Of a stretch of DNA of 64,000 bases, positions 42,780-49,267 are shown piece after piece. How positions within the stretch are numbered: the stretch's first letter is position 1; each line of letters starts with the position of its first letter. This DNA is from Ancylomarina longa (GTDB lineage: Bacteria > Bacteroidota > Bacteroidia > Bacteroidales > Marinifilaceae). The notes under the pieces were generated by a model. That model was not told where the DNA came from, searched no databases, and saw nothing but the letters and a program-made list of their open reading frames with translations. The stretch is from positions 1-64,000 of the forward strand of contig NZ_RJJX01000008.1 of NCBI RefSeq assembly GCF_003996985.1. The letters are read 5' to 3'. The position numbers and the translations under genes were made by a program.

Positions 42780-44531
42780 TTGACGAAACATTTCTACATA
42801 AAATTTTTCATTCTAGTTTTTCTGATATTTTGGCTTAAAGTTGATCTTTATGCTCAAACTGTGCTATCGGCATCAGAATCAGTTTGTGCTGGTGAATTAA
42901 GATCCTATAGGGTAGAAGGGTTTGCTAATTCCAATATTTACTGGACTGTAACGGGTGGTGTTATTATAAATGATGGGGTTTCTCAAGGAACTTCTTTTAA
43001 TGAAACTACAGTTATATCTGGTTTGGTTTATGAGAGTGTAATCCAAGTACAATGGAGCTCTGCGGGGTCTTATGTTTTAACCGCCAGAGAAGAAACTCCT
43101 AATTCTTGTGTTTCTGGTGATCTCAATCTTACTGTTACAGTAAATGCTTTGCCGGATATATCAAGTTTTGGCTTTACAGTTTCCTCTTTGGTCTGTAAGA
43201 ATACCTCCCCTTCTGTCATCGTAACCGGATTAAGTCCTAATACTGCATACACAATTGGATTTAATGATAATGGGGTTTCGAAATTACAAAATATAACTAC
43301 GAATGCGAGTGGAGATGCAAATCTGACAGTTGATATTATTACCTCCGATGCAACTTATAATATAGAGAGTGTTGCGTTTAATGATGGAGGAACAAATTGT
43401 GTCGCCAATCCTGCACCTTCTCTATTAGCTAAAACTGCGCTCATCGATAATGTTGATCCACTTGTTGCTTGTGTTGGAAATCAAACCAGATCTAATGATG
43501 CTGGTGTTTGTTATTATACTGCTTCAGGTACTGAATTTGATTTAGTTTCTTATTCTGATAATTGTACCGTAGCAAGTGTTACGAATGATTTTAATGGAGG
43601 AAATTCTTTAAATGGGGCACAGTTTCCTAAGGGTACCACTACCGTGGCTTGGACAGTAACCGATAATTCAGGTAATACCAATACATGCAGTTTTGATGTA
43701 ATTGTAAGTGATAATGAGGATCCGGTAGCCGATGTAGCCAGTTTATCAGATGTTGTAGCACAGTGTTCCGTAAGTTCATTGGTTGCACCAACCGCAAGCG
43801 ATAACTGTTCTGCAGTAACGGTTACGAATGATGCAAGTCTACCAATCAATACACAAGGAACCACAGTAGTAACCTGGACATATAAAGATGCAGTAGGCAA
43901 TTCCAGCACACAAACACAAAATGTAGTCATTACAGATAATACCGCACCGGTAGCAGATGTAGCCAGTTTATCTGATGTTGTAGCACAGTGTTCCGTAAGT
44001 TCATTGGTTGCACCAACAGCAAGCGATAACTGTTCTGCAGTAACTGTAACGAATGATGCCAGTTTGCCAATCAATACACAGGGAACTACAGTAGTGACCT
44101 GGACATATACGGATGTGGTAGGCAATACCAGCACACAAACTCAAAATGTAATCGTAGATGATACAACAGATCCAGTTTTAGCAGATTTATCCGATTTGAG
44201 TATAGATGATTGTGCTCAAGATGAAACCAGTATTCCTCAGGTTAAATCATTTGCGGGGTTAGATTTACCATCAGGGAGATATTCAGACAATTGCTCTTCC
44301 ACTTTTACGGTTCAGTACAAAATCCAGTTACCTGATACTTCGTATGCGAATAGTTATGGAAGTGCTGCTTTGGGTGCAAGTTCAGCTGCTGATCCTTCAG
44401 GATTCGAATTTCCGGAAGGAATATCAACTTTATACTTTAGAGTTTTGGATCAAAGTGGTAATATATCAAATGAAAAAACATATACGATTTCGGTGAATCA
44501 TAAACCGAATCCATCAGAAATAAATTATTAA
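42780..44531 (+). CDS. Secreted HYR/PKD-repeat protein
   Basis: The 583-residue protein starts with TTG; the frame is closed by a stop six bases upstream and no ATG follows within the signal peptide (ending DLYAQ, about residue 26). Residues 27-120 resemble the first half of the downstream two-domain modules (IYWTVTGG, VIQVQWSSAGSYVL, NSCVSG). An Ig-like domain and three HYR domains follow (about 225-465), each with DNC and a TTVVTWTY-like strand; two of them are nearly identical. It ends SVNHKPNPSEINY with no sorting domain. HYR domains are adhesion folds. It is the first of the closely spaced cluster genes. Confidence 0.85.
   Translation: MTKHFYIKFFILVFLIFWLKVDLYAQTVLSASESVCAGELRSYRVEGFANSNIYWTVTGGVIINDGVSQGTSFNETTVISGLVYESVIQVQWSSAGSYVLTAREETPNSCVSGDLNLTVTVNALPDISSFGFTVSSLVCKNTSPSVIVTGLSPNTAYTIGFNDNGVSKLQNITTNASGDANLTVDIITSDATYNIESVAFNDGGTNCVANPAPSLLAKTALIDNVDPLVACVGNQTRSNDAGVCYYTASGTEFDLVSYSDNCTVASVTNDFNGGNSLNGAQFPKGTTTVAWTVTDNSGNTNTCSFDVIVSDNEDPVADVASLSDVVAQCSVSSLVAPTASDNCSAVTVTNDASLPINTQGTTVVTWTYKDAVGNSSTQTQNVVITDNTAPVADVASLSDVVAQCSVSSLVAPTASDNCSAVTVTNDASLPINTQGTTVVTWTYTDVVGNTSTQTQNVIVDDTTDPVLADLSDLSIDDCAQDETSIPQVKSFAGLDLPSGRYSDNCSSTFTVQYKIQLPDTSYANSYGSAALGASSAADPSGFEFPEGISTLYFRVLDQSGNISNEKTYTISVNHKPNPSEINY
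43725..44174 (+). repeat. Two 225-bp tandem HYR repeats
   Basis: Copies at 43725-43949 and 43950-44174 differ by about 11 substitutions over their first 53 codons, every one of them silent, and diverge more after that. They encode two consecutive HYR domains. Confidence 0.9.
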
Positions 44532-44552
44532 TTATTTTTAAATATAGTCGAC

Positions 44553-45227
44553 ATGAAAACAAATTTTACAAAACTTTTAAGCGTATGCTTTTTCTTGCTT
44601 CTAGGTTATGGTGTTATGGCACAGGATATCCGAAGTGTAGGGGAAACGCATGCTTACACAGTTACTCCTGAAAATGGAAGTAACACATTTGCCTGGACTG
44701 TTTCCGGATCACAAGGATCGGATTGGGCAATTACTGCCGGAGCTCTTGATCAAGCTTCAGTAACTATTAACTGGCAGAAGCCAGGAACTTACAATTTAAG
44801 TTTTACTGAAACTGAAGCTCATGGTGGATTAAATTGTTCTACTAGAAAAACGGCAACAGTAACTGTTAATGCTGACTTTGATGTTGTTATTGCAGATGCT
44901 GCAATAGCTCTAAATTGTGCTACACCAGCTGCTACTACAGATGTTACTTTTGTGTTAACCAAAACAAATGGTGATAATGATTGGACATTTGATTATACAA
45001 CTGTTGGATTGGGAACTGAATTGACAGGAAATGATGTTGCTGCTTCAGGAGGAACACACAATCTTGTTATTTCATTAAATAATGTGTCGGATGGTAGTGA
45101 TCAAACTTTCAAAGTCCAAATCTCTGATGTTAAGGATAGTTTTGGAAATCTAACCGTTTCGGGTGATGAAGAAACTTCGAATGTTACAATTTATGGTCTT
45201 CCAAATACTGGAAATATAACTTTTTAA
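44553..45227 (+). CDS. Secreted two-domain Ig-like module, copy 1
   Basis: The 224-residue protein has a signal peptide (MKTNFTKLL to GVMAQ) and one two-domain module. Domain 1 shows VGETHAYTV, NTFAWTVSG, ASVTINWQKPGTYNL and a late Cys (GGLNCSTRKT). Domain 2 starts with ALNCATP, has the strand DWTFDYTTVG and the ISDVKDSFGNLTV segment. It ends IYGLPNTGNITF, one strand beyond the domain. No T9SS sorting domain or TM anchor is present. It resembles a single repeat of a larger PKD/Ig-like adhesin. Spacers to its neighbours are 21 and 20 bases, so it belongs to one transcript with the next copies. Confidence 0.85.
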   Translation: MKTNFTKLLSVCFFLLLGYGVMAQDIRSVGETHAYTVTPENGSNTFAWTVSGSQGSDWAITAGALDQASVTINWQKPGTYNLSFTETEAHGGLNCSTRKTATVTVNADFDVVIADAAIALNCATPAATTDVTFVLTKTNGDNDWTFDYTTVGLGTELTGNDVAASGGTHNLVISLNNVSDGSDQTFKVQISDVKDSFGNLTVSGDEETSNVTIYGLPNTGNITF

Positions 45228-45247
45228 TTAGCATAAAATAAGATAAT

Positions 45248-46066
45248 ATGAAATCTCTTTTAAAAGTTTTGATGATTTTTGCCGGAGCATTACTATTTAC
45301 AAATGTTCAGGCTCAAAATTCTGGAACTAGTCCTTATGCAGGATCAACTCATACTTATACGATTACAAAGAGTAGCATTGCAGCTACAACTTTAGCATGG
45401 ACAATTTCTGGTGGTACTTCAGGTACAGATTTTAACTTTGTGGGTGCAACAGATGGAACATCCGTACAGGTTCAATGGTTGGCAACTGGAACTTATACGT
45501 TGCAAGTAGCTGAAACAAGAACTGATTTAGCTCCTGCACTATCTGGTTGTCCAACAACAAGAACTATTTCTGTTACTGTTACCAATAATACATTTGATGT
45601 TCTTGCTAGTCTAGATACAGCAGCTGATGCTTGTGCTACAGTATCTAATCCAGTGACTGATGTTTCTGCAGACGGAAATAATTCTGATGATGTTTTTGGA
45701 ACAACCACAAGAACCTATACTGTTAGTATGTCTGGCGGTGATGCTGCCAAAACTTGGTCGTTTGATTATGCGGTAAGTGATATTGCTACATCTGATAATG
45801 TAGCTGGTGTATTAGTAAATGGTGTCGCTGCTCTTTCTGGAACTATAAATGTTCCTGCAAATACAGCTTCTCAAACTATTACAGTTGTTTATAATACCAA
45901 TAAAAATACTGTTGGGACTAATGGACAGGATCCTGATTTTGCAATTAGTTTAACTATTTCTAATGCTAAAGATGAACTAGGTACTCCAGATAGTAATGCT
46001 GGGAATAATTTAGCTACTTATAATGTGAAAGCTGTACCTGCAACAACAGGTATAACCACTGACTAA
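45248..46066 (+). CDS. Secreted two-domain Ig-like module, copy 2
   Basis: The 272-residue paralogue of the previous gene has a signal peptide (MKSLLKVLM to NVQAQ). Domain 1 carries AGSTHTYTITKS, TTLAWTISGG, TSVQVQWLATGTYTLQVAE and Cys in SGCPTTRT. Domain 2 carries DACATVSNPV, KTWSFDYAVS and LTISNAKDELGTPD, then ends VKAVPATTGITTD. It is longer than copy 1 through loops in domain 2. The low-complexity Thr/Ala/Asn/Asp composition is typical of exported adhesion proteins. No anchor or sorting signal is seen. Confidence 0.85.
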   Translation: MKSLLKVLMIFAGALLFTNVQAQNSGTSPYAGSTHTYTITKSSIAATTLAWTISGGTSGTDFNFVGATDGTSVQVQWLATGTYTLQVAETRTDLAPALSGCPTTRTISVTVTNNTFDVLASLDTAADACATVSNPVTDVSADGNNSDDVFGTTTRTYTVSMSGGDAAKTWSFDYAVSDIATSDNVAGVLVNGVAALSGTINVPANTASQTITVVYNTNKNTVGTNGQDPDFAISLTISNAKDELGTPDSNAGNNLATYNVKAVPATTGITTD

Positions 46067-46094
46067 ATTGAAACTCTGAAAATATTAATAAATC

Positions 46095-46955
46095 ATGAAA
46101 AGATTAATTAAAATAACACTCGTTTTAGCAATTTCATTAATTGCTTTTGGAACTTATGCTCAGGATGCAACTCATGCTGTAGGATCTGTTCATCATTTTA
46201 AAGTGAATGTGGATACAGATGGAACAACTCATTTGGCAGATCATGTTGGAAATACATACACTTGGGCTGTTTATAAAAGTGATGGTACTACTGCTGCCGC
46301 AAGCGGTACTGATTATTCCTTCACTGGTTCGAGTACTGGCGTAGATGTAAATAATGTGGATATTCAGTGGTTAACTGAAGGAACTTTTTTCGTTGAAGTT
46401 TCCGAGGCAAATGGAGCTGGAGCTTGTACTACATTAAGAAGAATGGAAATTGCTGTTTCAGCTGGAGCTATTGATCTTGCCGTAATTGCATCTGATAATG
46501 CTGGTACTCAAATATTAGGTGCTGCTTTAACAGATTGTAACGACAGTAGTGGTGCAATTATTGATAATGCCACTAGTAATTTTGGAAATTCAACTCGTTA
46601 CTTCACTGTTTCTATGTCAACAGATGGTCAGGCATGGACTTCCGGTGCATGGGGATTTGATTTCTCAACACTTGCTGGCGCAACAGTAACTACAGCAACT
46701 GCTGGAGTAACTATTGGGGCAACAACAATTACGGTTCCTACTGCAACATCTAGTGTAACATTTAAAGTAGAAGTTGCAAATACACCAGGTCCAACTCCTG
46801 CAAATGATATAACATTAGGTTTTGTTACATCGAATGCATACATAACAACAGGTGCGGGTAATACAAATGAAGGTGCAGGTAATCTAGCGAATAATACTCC
46901 TGATCAATTTGTAATTACTGCTTCACCAAATACTAGTGTGATTGTTATTGACTAA
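46095..46955 (+). CDS. Secreted two-domain Ig-like module, copy 3
   Basis: This 286-residue copy has a signal peptide (MKRLIKITL to GTYAQ). Domain 1 shows VGSVHHFKVNVDTDG, DHVGNTYTWAVYKSDG, VDIQWLTEGTFFVEVSEA and Cys in GAGACTTLRR. Domain 2 starts TDCNDSSGA, has WGFDFSTLAG and FVTSNAYITTGAG, and ends ITASPNTSVIVID. The DHVGNTY.W phrase is shared with copy 4, so these two may be the closest pair. An 85-base spacer with a very stable hairpin follows, the longest gap in the module series. Confidence 0.85.
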   Translation: MKRLIKITLVLAISLIAFGTYAQDATHAVGSVHHFKVNVDTDGTTHLADHVGNTYTWAVYKSDGTTAAASGTDYSFTGSSTGVDVNNVDIQWLTEGTFFVEVSEANGAGACTTLRRMEIAVSAGAIDLAVIASDNAGTQILGAALTDCNDSSGAIIDNATSNFGNSTRYFTVSMSTDGQAWTSGAWGFDFSTLAGATVTTATAGVTIGATTITVPTATSSVTFKVEVANTPGPTPANDITLGFVTSNAYITTGAGNTNEGAGNLANNTPDQFVITASPNTSVIVID

Positions 46956-46984
46956 ATATTGTAAAGTTTGTTGACTTACATATA

Positions 46985-47020
46985 GAATCCTTCCCGGATT
47001 TCGATCCGGGAAGGTAATTC
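46985..47020 (+). other. Stable UUCG-loop hairpin inside the module operon
   Basis: CCTTCCCGGAT (46989-46999) pairs perfectly with ATCCGGGAAGG (47004-47014) around a TTCG tetraloop, extended by outer GAAT/AATTC pairs. No T tract follows, so it is not a standard terminator. It may protect the 3' end of the upstream transcript or mark a processing point. Confidence 0.7.
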
Positions 47021-47040
47021 AAAAATGAAAATAGAAAGAT

Positions 47041-47793
47041 TTGTTAAAAGGTATACTACATAGAATTCTGATTGTCATTGTTTTTACAATGATGGCTTTA
47101 GCTTCCGCTAAGGCACAGAGTCCGTATGTTATATTGCCTGGAAGCACGCATAAGCTTACTATAACTGATCATGTTGGGAATACTTATGAATGGAAAGTTT
47201 ATAAGGTGAACAATTGGACAGATCAAAAAGACGCTTTATTAGCGGATAATGATGGATTGGGAGGAGATGATGACTTTTTATTTGTTAATGGAGAATTTAA
47301 AAAAGCTGAAGTTGACATTACCTTTCTTAATGAAGGGAAATATTACGCAATTGTGGAGGAGTACAATACAGGAACTAATTTTTGTTCTTCTCGTAGAGCT
47401 ATACCTGTTGAGGTATTTGGTAATGAAGCCACTATTGTGTTTAAAGATCTAACATCAGACGATTGTGCTGACCTAGATCCTCAGTTTGCTACGGAAATGG
47501 TAGCAATGTTTGATTCAGGTACTCAATTGCCAGAATCACAATATCCGCTTACGGTAAACTATCGATTAGATGGTGATACAGCGGACAGAACTGCAACTGT
47601 AACTTTTGCAGATAAATTGCTCAATATAATGGGTGTTATCGAAGATGAAAATAATGATACTATAAATCATATTACCATAATGAGTGCAACCAATAAATTT
47701 GGGGGTATTTTGAATGTGGTAACAGGTCAAAAAATTCATACAAGAACAATATTTGCTTTACCAGCAAAACCTATAATAACTGTAACAAATTAA
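47041..47793 (+). CDS. Secreted two-domain Ig-like module, copy 4
   Basis: This 250-residue copy starts with TTG: an in-frame TAG lies seven bases upstream and the next in-frame ATG would destroy the signal peptide (ending SAKAQ, about residue 26). Domain 1 has LPGSTHKLTI, DHVGNTYEWKVYKVN, AEVDITFLNEGKYYAIVEE and Cys in TNFCSSRRA. Domain 2 has SDDCADLDPQF, PLTVNYRLDGD and TIMSATNKFGGIL, and ends FALPAKPIITVTN. It lies just after the UUCG hairpin and 10 bases before copy 5. Confidence 0.85.
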   Translation: MLKGILHRILIVIVFTMMALASAKAQSPYVILPGSTHKLTITDHVGNTYEWKVYKVNNWTDQKDALLADNDGLGGDDDFLFVNGEFKKAEVDITFLNEGKYYAIVEEYNTGTNFCSSRRAIPVEVFGNEATIVFKDLTSDDCADLDPQFATEMVAMFDSGTQLPESQYPLTVNYRLDGDTADRTATVTFADKLLNIMGVIEDENNDTINHITIMSATNKFGGILNVVTGQKIHTRTIFALPAKPIITVTN

Positions 47794-47803
47794 AAACTTA
47801 AAT

Positions 47804-48532
47804 ATGAAAAAGCTGCAGAAATTATTACTCGTTTTATGTTTTACCATAGGAATGTTGAGTAACACATATGCACAAGTGCCAACTCCAGATGCTACACAAA
47901 CCGGTGTTGTTGCAGGGGGATCTTTTACTTATACTGTGCCAAATACGGCGGGGCAATCGTGGACTTGGTCTGTAATTAATAGCACTGGTACTGTAATTGA
48001 TGGTACTGGTGGAGAATTTGCATTGGTTGATGTACAGGATTATGAGAAAAAGATAACATGGAATACCAATGGAACTTTTTACATTAAAGTGGTTACCACT
48101 AATACAACAACACTCTGTACCAACGAATATGCAATACAAGTAGATGTATCCTCAAACGATTATACAGTAGCTTATAATGCAGGTACACAAATTGAATATT
48201 GTGCTGACGATGCCAATATTGCTTCAGGTATGGAGATTACTCTTGATGTTACCTTAGCTGGTTCTGCTCCTGCTGCAACTTATTATGGTATGGAAGTACA
48301 ATATAAAGTAGATAGTGGAGCAACTCAAACAGCAACTATTGGAACAGATAATAAATTTAACATCCCAGGAATCACTATTGCTGATGCTGTAAATCCTGGA
48401 TTTACTACAGTAACAGTGACTTTAGTGCAGGTTAAGGATAAAAATGGTGTTATTTTCAACCCAACTTCAGGAGCAGAGGATATCGTGATTACAGTTAATC
48501 CAATTCCTGCTAAACCAATAATTACCTTCTAA
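47804..48532 (+). CDS. Secreted two-domain Ig-like module, copy 5
   Basis: This 242-residue copy has a signal peptide (MKKLQKLLL to NTYAQ). Domain 1 shows VVAGGSFTYTVPNTAG, QSWTWSVINSTG, KKITWNTNGTFYIKVV and Cys in TTLCTNEY. Domain 2 has EYCADDANIASG, YGMEVQYKVDSG and LVQVKDKNGVIFNP, and ends VNPIPAKPIITF. That ending is exactly the kind of linker that joins Ig-like repeats in large Bacteroidota adhesins. The next gene starts 12 bases later. Confidence 0.85.
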   Translation: MKKLQKLLLVLCFTIGMLSNTYAQVPTPDATQTGVVAGGSFTYTVPNTAGQSWTWSVINSTGTVIDGTGGEFALVDVQDYEKKITWNTNGTFYIKVVTTNTTTLCTNEYAIQVDVSSNDYTVAYNAGTQIEYCADDANIASGMEITLDVTLAGSAPAATYYGMEVQYKVDSGATQTATIGTDNKFNIPGITIADAVNPGFTTVTVTLVQVKDKNGVIFNPTSGAEDIVITVNPIPAKPIITF

Positions 48533-48544
48533 TATAATATTGAT

Positions 48545-49249
48545 ATGAAAAAACTAATTTTATTATTAATGTTAACCGTGAGCTTCGTAGGAGTTACTAT
48601 GGCCCAACAGACCCAGACGGTTACTTCCGGGGTTTCTAAATCGTATACTGCAAATCCCGAGGCAGGAACTACAGTTGACCATTATGTGTGGCAATTGGTT
48701 GATGCTTCGAATGTTTCAGTAAGAGATTTGTCTGCTGAAACAGGTGCAACGGTTAATATTCTTTGGGATTTAACTGTTGGGGAGACTTATCGATTGAAAT
48801 CTCAGGTAGTTGATAATAATGGTTGTATTTCGGAGGTAGTTTATGTTGATGTTACAATTGCAGCTGAAGCCTTTGTGAATTTTGTAGCTACAGCTAGTGA
48901 TGTAATTACCTGTTCCGACTTGAATGGTGGAATATCAGGTGGCTTAGTTGACCAAAGTTTATTCAAAGTAGAGTTAACTGGTGGTGTTGCACCATTTGAT
49001 GTGACATACGAGATTAGGGATGCATCCAATGCTGTTGTTCAAGGTCCAAATACAGTTACTCTAAATAATGGCGACGATCTTAGCATCGACAATAATTTTG
49101 TAAATGAGACTGGCGCTGATTTGAATTATACGGTTGTGATTACTTCTGCTAAAACAGCAGATGGTGTTGCCGTTACAGTCAATGCGGATGACTCCAGAAC
49201 AATTACTGTTCACACTAAACCAGTTATCTCAAACCTTACTTTAAACTAA
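48545..49249 (+). CDS. Secreted two-domain Ig-like module, copy 6
   Basis: This 234-residue copy has a signal peptide (MKKLILLLM to VTMAQ). Domain 1 shows VTSGVSKSYTANPEAG, DHYVWQLVDAS, TVNILWDLTVGETYRLKSQ and Cys in NGCISEV. Domain 2 has VITCSDLNGG, PFDVTYEIRDAS and VITSAKTADGVAVTV, and ends VHTKPVISNLTLN. It is the last free-standing copy before the protein that carries the T9SS sorting domain, 18 bases downstream. Confidence 0.85.
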   Translation: MKKLILLLMLTVSFVGVTMAQQTQTVTSGVSKSYTANPEAGTTVDHYVWQLVDASNVSVRDLSAETGATVNILWDLTVGETYRLKSQVVDNNGCISEVVYVDVTIAAEAFVNFVATASDVITCSDLNGGISGGLVDQSLFKVELTGGVAPFDVTYEIRDASNAVVQGPNTVTLNNGDDLSIDNNFVNETGADLNYTVVITSAKTADGVAVTVNADDSRTITVHTKPVISNLTLN

Positions 49250-49267
49250 AAATTAAGGCTTAAATAA

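Noticed and set aside
43550-44134. A 194-codon minus-strand open frame opposite the HYR repeats
   Set aside because: It is the antisense of a repetitive Thr/Val-rich coding region, repeats with the same 225-bp period, and has no start context or homology I recognise.
45190-45227. LPNTG near the C-terminus of module copy 1, a literal match to the sortase LPXTG signal
   Set aside because: It is followed by only four residues, with no membrane segment or basic tail. The organism is Gram-negative, and the paralogues have VPATT, SPNTS and IPAKP at the same place, so it is a linker motif.
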